From the NCBI GenBank assembly GCA_017959065.1, contig JAGDBK010000125.1, forward strand, positions 1 through 56,299: 56,299 nucleotides of DNA, read 5' to 3'. Positions 25,797 through 33,725 of this stretch are shown here, piece after piece. This DNA comes from Clostridia bacterium (GTDB lineage Bacteria; Bacillota; Clostridia; Oscillospirales; CAG-272). The number at the start of each line of letters is the position of its first letter. The first letter of the stretch is position 1. Below the pieces are notes generated by a model. That model saw only the letters and a program-made list of their open reading frames with translations, was not told where the DNA came from and did not search any database. Made by a program: the position numbers and the translations under genes.

Positions 25797-26684
25797 ATGA
25801 GATGTGAATTGTGCCCCAGAATGTGCCGGGCAGACAGAAAAATCGGAAACGGCGCATGCGGGATGAAAGAAACCGTTAAGGTCGCCAGAGCTTCGGTGCA
25901 CATGTGGGAAGAGCCGCCGATATCAGGGGATAATGGCTCAGGGACAGTTTTCTTTTCCGGATGTCCCTTGAAATGTGTTTATTGTCAGAATTACCGGATA
26001 TCGCATGATAACATCGGCAAAGAGATCACTGTTGAGCGTCTGGCGGAGATAATGAAGGAACTGGAAGCGAAAAAGGTGCATAACATCAACCTGGTTTCAC
26101 CGACTCAGTTCGTTCCGCAGATAAAAGCGGCGGTTGCGTCGGCGAAGGCATCAGGCATGTCCCTCCCAGTTGTATACAACACCAGCGGGTATGAACGCGC
26201 AGAGACTGTTAGCGGTCTTTCAGAGACGGTTGACATATATCTGACGGATTTCAGGTATATGACTCCTTATTATTCAATGAAGTACTCCGGGGTTTCAGAC
26301 TATCCCGACGCGGCAAAGGCTGCCCTGAAAGAGATGGTCAGAACTGCGGGTCCCCCGGTATTGGATGATAACGGCATCATGAGATCAGGAGTCATAGTAA
26401 GGGTACTTGTCCTTCCGGGCCTTGTCCGGGAGGCGATGGAGATTACCGACTATGTATACGGTACTTACGGCGATTCCGTGTATATCAGTCTTATGAATCA
26501 GTACACTCCGACGGAAAACATAAATGCCGACTTGTTCCCGGAACTGCGCCGCAAGGTGTCTCGCGAGGAATATGACGAGGTGGTCGAGCATGCCGAGAAT
26601 ATAGGAGTGGAATACGGATTTGTTCAGGACGGTGGTACCGCGGATGAGAGTTTTATTCCGGAATTTGACTTTTCCGGAGTATAA
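25797..26684 (+). CDS. Radical SAM protein, PflX-like
   Basis: 295 residues. An N-terminal cysteine set (CELCPRMCRADR, GACGM) precedes the radical SAM motif FSGCPLKCVYCQNYRIS (CxxxCxxC). The arrangement matches the PflX/COG1313 group, relatives of glycyl-radical activases whose substrate is unknown. The ATG lies 43 bp after the helicase stop, so the two may be co-transcribed, and a strong terminator follows. It should not be assumed to activate the glycyl-radical enzyme at 51521, which is 25 kb away, because PflX-type proteins lack the usual ferredoxin-like insert of dedicated GRE activases. Confidence 0.82.
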   Translation: MRCELCPRMCRADRKIGNGACGMKETVKVARASVHMWEEPPISGDNGSGTVFFSGCPLKCVYCQNYRISHDNIGKEITVERLAEIMKELEAKKVHNINLVSPTQFVPQIKAAVASAKASGMSLPVVYNTSGYERAETVSGLSETVDIYLTDFRYMTPYYSMKYSGVSDYPDAAKAALKEMVRTAGPPVLDDNGIMRSGVIVRVLVLPGLVREAMEITDYVYGTYGDSVYISLMNQYTPTENINADLFPELRRKVSREEYDEVVEHAENIGVEYGFVQDGGTADESFIPEFDFSGV

Positions 26685-26714
26685 GCCTTGCCCTAATCTT
26701 TAAGAACAACAAAT

Positions 26715-26760
26715 AAGATCCGGCGCTCCGCCCTTGATGGCGGGATGCCGGATCTTTCCT
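26715..26760. terminator. Bidirectional terminator
   Basis: AAGATCCGGC (26715-26724) pairs with GCCGGATCTT (26747-26756), with an inner CCGCC/GGCGG helix. It separates the radical SAM gene from the convergent AEC carrier. Confidence 0.8.
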
Positions 26761-26772
26761 GTGTCATTGAAG

Positions 26773-27717
26773 CTATAAAGTCATTATCAGTCCCGCAAGA
26801 TATGTGATCAGGGGGACGGTTAACACGCAGAGGGCGGTCGTTATGCCGACTATCTGGGCCGCGTATTCCTGCTCTATGTCGTACAGTTCTGCGAACATGA
26901 CCGTGTTGGCGGCGGTCGGAAGCGCGCTCATTATGGATGCGATGTAGACCATCGTGTCAGGCAGGCCGGAGAATTTGGCGATCACGGTGATAATCAGCGG
27001 AAAGACTATGAGTTTCAGCAAAGAAACATAATAGATGTTGAACTGAGTGAACAGTTTTTTCAGGCTGCCCTGAGCCAGAAGAATTCCGCACAGAATGACG
27101 GAGAGAGGAGTACAGATAGCTCCTATGGAACTCATGCCTTCCGAAATAAAGGCAGGGATCGGTATTCTGGACACATATAGGATCAGCCCCAGAAAAGAGG
27201 GGATCGTGCCGAAATTAAGTATCATGTTCTTGGGGTTGATCTTAATGTCTTTTCTGCCGCGTCCGAGTATGACCATGCCCCATGTCCAGGTAAAGATATT
27301 GAACGTCAGGACATAGAAGCTAGCGTAAAAGACACCGACCGGGCCGATCAGGGCATTCAGGACGGGGAATCCTATGAATCCGCAGTTTGAAAAGATCAGC
27401 GCGAATTCACAGATCTTGCGCTTGTCCGCGTCTTTCATCCATCTGCATGAAAAGTATGCCAGAACAGAAAGAAGCGTGTGGGATACGATGCCGATGAGGA
27501 AGACTGTCGCTCCGCCGATCAGGTTGTCGACGGAATACTCGACTTTGAGCATCGAACTGATGATCAGCATGGGCTGTCCGATCCTGATCAGGATCAGGGT
27601 TATCTGTTTCGAGGTCGTGTCATTTACCCATTTCAGCTTTTTTACGGTAAAACCGGCGAGAAGCATGAAAAACATCGTCGCCACGGTCGTCAGAATAATT
27701 GAGATATCTACAGTCAC
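26773..27717 (-). CDS. AEC family transporter
   Basis: About 314 residues with ten hydrophobic segments in two similar halves, the pattern of the auxin efflux carrier (AEC) family. Conserved pieces are ILIRIGQPMLIISSML in the first half, FSNCGFIGFPVLNALIG in the broken helix, and MSALPTAANTVMFAELYD in the second half. Bacterial members move malate, malonate, lactate or other organic acids. A longer frame begins with ATG at 27735, but the sequence GGGGGTGAT just inside it is an excellent ribosome binding site for the GTG at 27717, which is preferred here. It is monocistronic. Confidence 0.82.
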   Translation of the reverse strand: MTVDISIILTTVATMFFMLLAGFTVKKLKWVNDTTSKQITLILIRIGQPMLIISSMLKVEYSVDNLIGGATVFLIGIVSHTLLSVLAYFSCRWMKDADKRKICEFALIFSNCGFIGFPVLNALIGPVGVFYASFYVLTFNIFTWTWGMVILGRGRKDIKINPKNMILNFGTIPSFLGLILYVSRIPIPAFISEGMSSIGAICTPLSVILCGILLAQGSLKKLFTQFNIYYVSLLKLIVFPLIITVIAKFSGLPDTMVYIASIMSALPTAANTVMFAELYDIEQEYAAQIVGITTALCVLTVPLITYLAGLIMTL

Positions 27718-27786
27718 TTGAGCAATCACCCCCATGCCGGGCAGTCAGAAACATGCCTGACCGGCCTGATCTGACCATAAAAAGGA

Positions 27787-27809
27787 AAGTTTAAATCCGT
27801 TTTAAACTT
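27787..27809 (-). promoter_or_regulatory. Palindrome in the AEC leader
   Basis: AAGTTTAAA (27787-27795) and TTTAAACTT (27801-27809) are perfect inverted repeats with a 5-bp spacer, about 25-45 bp downstream of the predicted AEC transcription start. A repressor operator is more likely than a terminator because both arms are AT-rich. Confidence 0.45.
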
Positions 27810-27837
27810 TGCGATCCATTCGTCAGATACAGATAGA

Positions 27838-27866
27838 ATTATATATTTTAAGCCGCAGAAAAGCAA
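27838..27866 (-). promoter_or_regulatory. Promoter of the AEC carrier gene
   Basis: Minus strand TTGCTT (27866-27861), 17-bp spacer, TATAAT (27843-27838). Confidence 0.65.
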
Positions 27867-27956
27867 TAGAATGGGGGAAAATGAGAAAAAACGAAGAAAA
27901 GCACAGTTAAACCCGTCACACAGGCATTAAAGGCAATAATAACGGTCACAAAGCGG

Positions 27957-27985
27957 TTGACTGCGTCTGCGTTTTGCTATATAAT
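27957..27985 (+). promoter_or_regulatory. Promoter of the CNNM-type gene
   Basis: TTGACT (27957-27962), 17-bp spacer, TATAAT (27980-27985). Confidence 0.78.
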
Positions 27986-28043
27986 CTAAAATACGTAAGA
28001 CTAACTTTCGATTAACCGGAAGAAAACAAGGGGGAATAAAATT

Positions 28044-29447
28044 TTGGACGCTGGGCCTTTATGGCGGCAGTTGATTTTGCAGTTCGTCCTCATTTTGATC
28101 AATGCATATTTTGCTGCCGCGGAAATAGCCTTTGTATCGCTTAACGACAACAAGATAAGACGCATGGCCGAGGAAGGAGACAAAAGGGCAAAGAGATTGC
28201 TGCCTTTTGTCAATTCGCCCACGGTGTTTCTCTCGACGATCCAGATCGGGATAACGCTTGCGGGCTTTTTGGGAAGCGCGTTTGCGGCTGATTATTTTGC
28301 CGATTCATTTTCAAAATGGCTTTCCGAGGTGTTTCATGTATCGGTCGGAACCATGCGGTCCGTTTCTGTTGTGGTGATAACTCTGATCCTTTCGTATTTT
28401 ACGCTCGTGCTTGGTGAACTAGTTCCCAAGCGTCTTGCGATGAAGTATTTTGAGCCGATCGCATTCCGGACTTCCGGTATCATCAGAGTCCTGTCTGTGA
28501 TATTCCGGCCCGTAATATGGCTGGTCTCAAAATCAACGGACCTTACCGGCCGGCTTTTCGGAGTCAAGCCCGGAGCTGATCAGGAGAACGTCACTGAGGA
28601 AGAAATCCGAATGATGGTCGATATCGGCGAGGAAAAGGGTTCTATTGAATCCACTGAAAAGGAAATGATCGAAAACATTTTCGATTTCAACAACAGTTCC
28701 GCGTTCGATATCATGGTTCACAGAACGGATATGACAGCCATTTCTGTGGACGAAGATCCGGAAACAATAGTTGATCTGATCGTCGAAAGCGGCCTGTCCC
28801 GTTTCCCTGTGTATGAGGAAGACGTTGACAATATTATCGGCATACTGAGTTCCAGAAATTTCCTGCTCAATCTCCGAGCGGATAATCCCAAGCCTATAAG
28901 GGAGCTTATCTACAGCCCGTATTTTGTCCCCGAGAGCGTAAAAGCGGATGTTCTTCTGCGCGCAATGCAGTCCAAGAAGATCCACATGGCGATCGTTCTT
29001 GATGAATACGGCGGCACAAGCGGTCTTGTCACTATGGAAGATCTTCTGGAGGAGATAGTCGGCAACATCTATGACGAATTCGACCCTGTCGAGAAAAAAG
29101 ACATAGAGAAGATAGGGGAGAATCAGTGGCTGATCGCGGGCGGAGTAGATCTTGAGACTCTGAGCGAGACTTTGGATATGTCTTTTGACGAAGAAGAGGA
29201 AGACGAAGGTTTTACAACGCTTGGAGGACTCGTGTTCAGCAGATTTTCCGAGATCCCTCAGGACGGTTCGCAGCCCGAACTCGATTACCGCAATCTTCAT
29301 ATAAAGGTCAGGGAGATCTCTGACAGACGTATGGAGTGGGCTGAGATAACCAAGTATGAACTGCCTGATGACGATGAGGACTCATCTGAGGAAGGCGCGT
29401 CAAAGCCTAAGAAAGAAAAGACTCAGACCGAGGATGAAGAGGACTGA
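28044..29447 (+). CDS. CNNM/HlyC-CorC family membrane protein with CBS domains
   Basis: 467 residues. The N-terminal DUF21/CNNM membrane domain (about 1-190, three to four helices; [41 protein letters not shown]) is followed by a CBS pair (about 210-340; [31 protein letters not shown]) and a CorC_HlyC domain (about 355-440). The last 20 residues are highly charged. Related proteins are proposed magnesium/sodium transporters, while 'hemolysin' is a historical label. The start is TTG at 28044 with AGGGGGAAT ahead. It has its own promoter and terminator. Confidence 0.88.
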   Translation: MDAGPLWRQLILQFVLILINAYFAAAEIAFVSLNDNKIRRMAEEGDKRAKRLLPFVNSPTVFLSTIQIGITLAGFLGSAFAADYFADSFSKWLSEVFHVSVGTMRSVSVVVITLILSYFTLVLGELVPKRLAMKYFEPIAFRTSGIIRVLSVIFRPVIWLVSKSTDLTGRLFGVKPGADQENVTEEEIRMMVDIGEEKGSIESTEKEMIENIFDFNNSSAFDIMVHRTDMTAISVDEDPETIVDLIVESGLSRFPVYEEDVDNIIGILSSRNFLLNLRADNPKPIRELIYSPYFVPESVKADVLLRAMQSKKIHMAIVLDEYGGTSGLVTMEDLLEEIVGNIYDEFDPVEKKDIEKIGENQWLIAGGVDLETLSETLDMSFDEEEEDEGFTTLGGLVFSRFSEIPQDGSQPELDYRNLHIKVREISDRRMEWAEITKYELPDDDEDSSEEGASKPKKEKTQTEDEED

Positions 29448-29546
29448 ATGATCATTCCTAACAGGCGTACATGTTAAATACGTCCGCCGGACAACGGTAT
29501 TGCCGGTAATGACGCCTTGCCATTGCCGGACAGAAAAAAGCAGAAC

Positions 29547-29597
29547 AGCGGAGCGATGACTTTTGAAAAATCAAAAGCCTCGTTCCGCTTTTTGTTT
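29547..29597 (+). terminator. Terminator after the CNNM-type gene
   Basis: AGCGG (29547-29551) pairs with CCGCT (29585-29589), with CTTTTG/CAAAAG forming the upper stem; a TTTTTGTTTTG tract follows. Confidence 0.7.
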
Positions 29598-29618
29598 TGC
29601 CGGCCGGGTACGCTGTGC

Positions 29619-29654
29619 AAAAAAGAAAGGCATGACACTTTCGTGCATGCCTTT
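29619..29654 (-). terminator. Terminator of the RpiB-like gene
   Basis: On the minus strand AAAGGCATG pairs with CATGCCTTT (29626-29634 with 29646-29654, plus a CAC/GTG upper stem), followed by a CTTTTTT run (29624-29619). Confidence 0.75.
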
Positions 29655-29676
29655 GAAAGGATACTGCCGTGCCTTG

Positions 29677-30252
29677 TTATTTTACGTCGCTGGGCTTTGC
29701 GCAGCCGGGAAGGTCGACCTCACCGAGTTTTTTGACTTCAAAACCGTTGGCCTTGAACTCTTCATAGTCGAAGGCTTCAAGTTCGTCATATGCGAGTTTG
29801 TGAAATTCATAGAAATTAGGCCACCATTCGTATCCGTCGCCCATATTGTTCTCGAGGAAAATGTCGGCGATCTCAATGCCAAGATTGTGACCGATATAGT
29901 GCCCGCCCATAGCCAGAACATTGACATTGTTTCCTGTAATGGCACGGAGCGCAGCGTGAGGGCTTTCGACAACGGCCGCATGTACATGTGGGCATTTGCT
30001 TGCGGCAATGTGTATGCCCATTCCGGTCCCGCAGAAGATCAAAGCGCGTTCAAATTCGCGTTCAGCAATTTTCGCACCCACCTTCAGTCCGATACGGTGG
30101 AACATTTCGGGGTTCTCTTCATCTTCTGTCTTTACGCCGATGTCTGTCACGGTCCATCCCTTGCTCTTAAGGTGATCAACTATAGCGTTCTTCAGCGATA
30201 CGCCCGCTATGTCGGCGGCAACAAGAATCTGCTTGTCCTTGATAGTTTTCAT
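29677..30252 (-). CDS. RpiB/LacAB-family sugar-phosphate isomerase
   Basis: 191 residues. The core matches RpiB/LacA/LacB isomerases (ILVAADIAGVSLKNAIVDHL at the start, FCGTGMGIHIAASK phosphate/active-site loop, ITGNNVNVLAMGGHYIG). Ribose-5-phosphate isomerase B is about 150 residues; this protein has roughly 40 more at the C-terminus, as in isomerases for tetrulose or other phosphates. GGAGGA stands 8 bases before the ATG at 30252; an upstream ATG at 30312 lies inside the promoter. Its own promoter and terminator flank it. It could serve the pentulose cluster at 32.8-39.3 kb, but that is only a guess. Confidence 0.8.
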   Translation of the reverse strand: MKTIKDKQILVAADIAGVSLKNAIVDHLKSKGWTVTDIGVKTEDEENPEMFHRIGLKVGAKIAEREFERALIFCGTGMGIHIAASKCPHVHAAVVESPHAALRAITGNNVNVLAMGGHYIGHNLGIEIADIFLENNMGDGYEWWPNFYEFHKLAYDELEAFDYEEFKANGFEVKKLGEVDLPGCAKPSDVK

Positions 30253-30283
30253 CGAAAAATCCTCCAGAATGCTTTCTGGAAAA

Positions 30284-30312
30284 ATATTAGCACATACCGC
30301 GGCCTTTGTCAA
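30284..30312 (-). promoter_or_regulatory. Promoter of the RpiB-like gene
   Basis: Minus strand TTGACA (30312-30307), 17-bp spacer, TAATAT (30289-30284). It excludes the upstream ATG as a start. Confidence 0.78.
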
Positions 30313-30337
30313 TCTCAGGGAGACCGCTCCGGATAGG

Positions 30338-32224
30338 CTATGATCTTGTCCGGAACAGCCTTATCGAATTAAGGACTGCGATGATCATCACTCCGACGTC
30401 AGCCATGATCGCCACCCAGAGGTTAGTGAAACCTAAAGCGCCGAGAACCAGACAGATCAGTTTGACGCCGATCGAGAAGACGATGTTCTCTCTGACCACG
30501 AGAGAACACTTTTTGGAGATCTTTACAGAGGACGCGATCTTCTGAGTATCGTCATTCATAATGACTATGTCCGCGGCTTCTATTGCCGCGTCAGACCCGA
30601 CATCGCCCATGGCGAACCCTATATCCGCTCTTGCCAACGACGGCGCATCGTTTATCCCGTCCCCGACAAATGCCAGTTTCCCCGTTTTGCCGATCATTCC
30701 CTCCAGAAACGCAAGCTTCTGGTCAGGCAGCAGACCGCTGTGAACTTCATCGATTCCCACTGCTTCAGCCACTGCCTCGGCTGATGACTCGGTGTCACCT
30801 GTCAGCATGACAGTTTTATCTATTCCAAGCTTCTTCAGCGTTCTGACGGTCTCTCCTGCCTCTTCTTTAACTGTATCCGCAAGCGTGATACATCCGAAAT
30901 GAACACTGTCTATAGAAATAAAGACATAAAGAGAACCTCCGTCAGCTTCCATACTTGAATATTCTGGGGGAAGTTCAATTCCGAGCCGCTCAAAGAGCCG
31001 CGCGCTTCCTGCAGCAACGCGGTGACTTTCAACGGTTGCGCTTATGCCCATGCCTCCGACGGAGTGAACCTCTTTTACAGAGTCGGCGGGAATATCTTCT
31101 CCATACGCTTCAACTATGCTTTTTGCTATAGGGTGAGAGGATACGCTTTCAGCGTAAGCTGCATATTTCAGTATCATGTTTGCGTCAGAATCCGGACTAT
31201 CGACAGAAACGACGCTGAACGTACCTTTTGTCAGTGTACCGGTTTTATCGAAAACGAAGGTCCTGACTTTTGAAAGGACATCTATCATTCCGGAGCCTTT
31301 TATCAGGATCCCTTTCTTGCCCGCAGCGCCCAAGGCTGAGAAAAATGAAAGCGGGACACTTATGACCAAAGCGCACGGACAGCTGATCACAAGGAAGGAA
31401 AGAGCACGGTAATAGTATTCAGAAGCGTCGAACGGTATGCCAGCCGCAAGCATGACAAGCTGCGGCACAAATGCGATCAATATGGCAGACAGGCAGACGA
31501 CAGGAGTGTAGATCTTTGAAAATTTTGTTATGAAACGTTCCGGGCGTGATTTTTTTTCTTCAGCTTCCTGTACCAGTTCAAGTATTCTGGAAGCGGTCGA
31601 TTCACCGAATTCCTTTTCAACTGTCATCGTGATCATGTCGGTAACGTTTATGAAGCCGCTCGAGACTGCATCTCCGACGGCGGCGTTTACCGGTCTGCTC
31701 TCTCCGGTCAGCGCTGATGTGTCGATGACCGTTTCGCCTCCGGTTATAACTCCGTCGAATGGAATCTTCTCGCCGGGGAAAACATATACCGTATCACCCT
31801 TTTTGATTTCATCCGGATCGACCCGGACAAATTCGTTTCCGCTTTTTATGTTTGCATAATCCGGGCGGATGTCGAGCACGGCGGCGATGCTTTTTCTGCT
31901 TTTGCCGACCGCGTAGCTCTGAAACAGTTCTCCGATCTGGTAGAAAAGCATAACGGCCACTGCCTCATTGTAGTCACCGCTTTGGGCGGCGGCCAGCACG
32001 ATGGCTCCTATCGTAGCTATCGTCATGAGAAAGTTCTCATCAAATATCTGAAGGTGAATGATCCCTTTGACTGCCTTAAACAGTATATCGTATCCCGCGA
32101 TCGCGTACGGTATAAGAAACAGGGCCAGACGCAGGAAACCGGATGAAGGCAGAACGTTCAAAAAAATCAGAAGAACCGTGCCTGCGGCAATACGGACGAG
32201 CAGCAGTTTTTGTTTTCCGCTCAT
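30338..32224 (-). CDS. Zn/Cd/Pb-type P1B ATPase
   Basis: 628 residues. The protein has the P1B metal-transport motifs: TGES actuator loop (SALTGESRPVN), CPC in the sixth helix (ISCPCALVISVP), phosphorylation site DKTGTLT, GDGINDAPSLA hinge, and the C-terminal helix pair with K in GVKLIC and D in MADVGV, the combination of ZntA/CadA-type (P1B-2) exporters. It has no N-terminal metal-binding domain; that domain is a separate gene just upstream. The ATG at 32224 is 20 bp after the HMA gene stop. An in-frame ATG at 32284 would overlap that gene by 40 bp and has no ribosome binding site. Confidence 0.92.
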   Translation of the reverse strand: MSGKQKLLLVRIAAGTVLLIFLNVLPSSGFLRLALFLIPYAIAGYDILFKAVKGIIHLQIFDENFLMTIATIGAIVLAAAQSGDYNEAVAVMLFYQIGELFQSYAVGKSRKSIAAVLDIRPDYANIKSGNEFVRVDPDEIKKGDTVYVFPGEKIPFDGVITGGETVIDTSALTGESRPVNAAVGDAVSSGFINVTDMITMTVEKEFGESTASRILELVQEAEEKKSRPERFITKFSKIYTPVVCLSAILIAFVPQLVMLAAGIPFDASEYYYRALSFLVISCPCALVISVPLSFFSALGAAGKKGILIKGSGMIDVLSKVRTFVFDKTGTLTKGTFSVVSVDSPDSDANMILKYAAYAESVSSHPIAKSIVEAYGEDIPADSVKEVHSVGGMGISATVESHRVAAGSARLFERLGIELPPEYSSMEADGGSLYVFISIDSVHFGCITLADTVKEEAGETVRTLKKLGIDKTVMLTGDTESSAEAVAEAVGIDEVHSGLLPDQKLAFLEGMIGKTGKLAFVGDGINDAPSLARADIGFAMGDVGSDAAIEAADIVIMNDDTQKIASSVKISKKCSLVVRENIVFSIGVKLICLVLGALGFTNLWVAIMADVGVMIIAVLNSIRLFRTRS

Positions 32225-32244
32225 ATAATTATTCCTGGCTTCTT

Positions 32245-32463
32245 TCAGAATGAGATTTGGAAATCGGAGTCTACTTTTTTGCATGCTTTTGAGATGGCCT
32301 TGACGATTGTGCTTTCGTTTGCGGAGTCGTCATAAACCACGGTCATTTTCTGCAGCATGTAATTGACGGACACCTCGTTTACCCCTTCGACTTTTTTTGC
32401 CGCATCTTCCATTTTCACGGCGCATCCGGCACAGTCAACGTGGATATCGTATCTATTTTTCAT
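32245..32463 (-). CDS. HMA-domain metal-binding protein (stand-alone)
   Basis: 72 residues, one heavy-metal-associated domain (ferredoxin-like). The metal loop is VDCAGCAVKMEDAAKK with the CxxC pair, followed by NEVSVNYMLQKMTVVYDD. Acting in the cytoplasm, it should hand zinc or cadmium to the ATPase encoded 20 bp downstream, as the N-terminal domain of CadA does when fused. It is the first gene after the operator and promoter at 32493-32548. It may also bind copper, but the partner is a P1B-2 type pump. Confidence 0.87.
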   Translation of the reverse strand: MKNRYDIHVDCAGCAVKMEDAAKKVEGVNEVSVNYMLQKMTVVYDDSANESTIVKAISKACKKVDSDFQISF

Positions 32464-32492
32464 CCCTGGTACCTCCGACAGATAATATTAAA

Positions 32493-32514
32493 CAATTAAA
32501 CAATCGTTTAATTG
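32493..32514 (-). promoter_or_regulatory. ArsR/SmtB-type operator
   Basis: CAATTAAAC (32493-32501) and GTTTAATTG (32506-32514) are perfect inverted repeats separated by 4 bp, with outer TAATAT/ATATTA. The palindrome covers the predicted transcription start of the HMA-ATPase operon, the normal site for a metal-dissociated repressor of the CadC/CzrA/SmtB family. Confidence 0.7.
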
Positions 32515-32519
32515 ATATT

Positions 32520-32548
32520 ATTTTAACTCCTGTGATTCCCAAAGTCAA
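32520..32548 (-). promoter_or_regulatory. Promoter of the metal-export operon
   Basis: Minus strand TTGACT (32548-32543), 17-bp spacer, TAAAAT (32525-32520), directly followed by the operator. Confidence 0.75.
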
Positions 32549-32689
32549 CAATTATTTCAAATATTTTTTTGTATTTTCAGGCTGTCCTGCATGAAACTTC
32601 GTTTTACGATAACAGTACTTAACTGACGATCTGTTTCAGCAGGGACCATACAGGCCCCAGCCGTTTAATCCCTGGGAGGCGGCTTTCAC

Positions 32690-32719
32690 TTGACTTTTCT
32701 GTTTGGAGCGTGGCATAAT
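32690..32719 (+). promoter_or_regulatory. Promoter of the sugar cluster
   Basis: TTGACT (32690-32695), 18-bp spacer, CATAAT (32714-32719). Transcription should begin near 32726. Confidence 0.6.
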
Positions 32720-32845
32720 GTATTCGTCGGAGCGCTCTGTTTAAACACCATCAGATCATCCGGGGCATGGATGTTCTGCATTTCGCCGATCTCATTCCGC
32801 AAAGCGTTCGGACAGTCTTTGGAAAGGGAGAATGCCATTTTATAT

Positions 32846-33697
32846 ATGAAGTATTTTCATATCGGAGTTATGGCGGACAGCTTCAGACTTCCGCCGGAGG
32901 AAGCTCTAAAAAAGGTAAGGGAAGTCGGGGCTGAGGGATATCAGATATATGCTTCGGAAGGACAGTTCTCCGCTGAAAACCTGAGCAGAAGCAAAAGACG
33001 CGAATTCAAAGAGTATTCTGACGGTCTCGGGCTTAAGATATCTGCCCTTTGCGGAGATTTCGGCAAAGGTTTTTACGACAGGGAACAAAACAGGATACTT
33101 GTGGAAAGATCAAAAAGGGTCCTGAAACTGGCCTCCGATCTCGGAACTGACGTTGTTACAACGCATATAGGAGTGATACCTTCTGATTTCAACTGTGAAA
33201 GATTTGAGATAATGCGGGAGGCATGTCTTGAACTTGCCGGCGCAGCGGACTCTGCGGGAGTCAGGTTCGCCGTGGAGACCGGCCCGGAGACATCCGCGAC
33301 TCTGAAGGCGTTCCTTGATACTCTTGATTCCCGGGGCGTCAGTGTGAATCTGGATCCAGCTAATCTGGTCATGGTGACAGGCGATGATCCGGTACAGGCG
33401 GTTTACACTCTTAAGGACTACATCGTCCATACCCATGCCAAAGACGGAATAATGCTGACAAGAGGCGATCCGGAGATCATCTACGGGCTTAAACCGATGC
33501 CGCAGGGCGGAATCCCGGAACCGTTTAAAGAAGTTCCGCTTGGAACGGGGGCTGTCGATTTCCCGAGTTATCTCTCTGCGCTTCATGATATAGGTTACGA
33601 CGGGTTCCTGACTATAGAGAGGGAAGTCGGCGAGGATCCTGCCGGAGATATTGCCGGTGCGGTGGATTATCTCCGGGGCGTGGTCGAAAAACTCTGA
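32846..33697 (+). CDS. TIM-barrel sugar isomerase/epimerase, cluster gene 1
   Basis: 283 residues of the xylose-isomerase-like TIM-barrel superfamily (AP_endonuc_2). Conserved metal/active-site positions are visible as FAVETGPETSATL (Glu), VNLDPANLVMV (Asp), VHTHAKDG (His) and FLTIEREVG (Glu). Such enzymes epimerise or isomerise ketoses and related compounds; some act on inositol derivatives. The start ATG 32846 is chosen because KYFHIGVMADSFR begins the first strand; AGGGAG lies 15 bases upstream, a long spacing, so the exact start is uncertain. It is followed 28 bp later by the dehydrogenase. Substrate unknown. Confidence 0.75.
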   Translation: MKYFHIGVMADSFRLPPEEALKKVREVGAEGYQIYASEGQFSAENLSRSKRREFKEYSDGLGLKISALCGDFGKGFYDREQNRILVERSKRVLKLASDLGTDVVTTHIGVIPSDFNCERFEIMREACLELAGAADSAGVRFAVETGPETSATLKAFLDTLDSRGVSVNLDPANLVMVTGDDPVQAVYTLKDYIVHTHAKDGIMLTRGDPEIIYGLKPMPQGGIPEPFKEVPLGTGAVDFPSYLSALHDIGYDGFLTIEREVGEDPAGDIAGAVDYLRGVVEKL

Positions 33698-33725
33698 AAA
33701 CAGATATTACGGGAGGATAATTGAA

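Larger units (their letters stand above)
27718..28043. other. Divergent intergenic region
   Basis: About 325 bp between the AEC carrier and the CNNM-type gene. It contains one promoter for each direction (27838-27866 minus, 27957-27985 plus) and the palindrome 27787-27809. No further gene is seen. Confidence 0.7.
32464..32845. other. Divergent intergenic region
   Basis: A 382-bp gap with the metal-export promoter and operator on the minus strand, the promoter of the sugar cluster on the plus strand (32690-32719) and a 120-nt leader before 32846. The part 32549-32689 holds an imperfect CCCAG/CTGGG inverted repeat (32656-32676) and no gene. TGTTTAAACA (32739-32748), a perfect palindrome, lies just after the predicted sugar-cluster transcription start. 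Confidence 0.6.
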
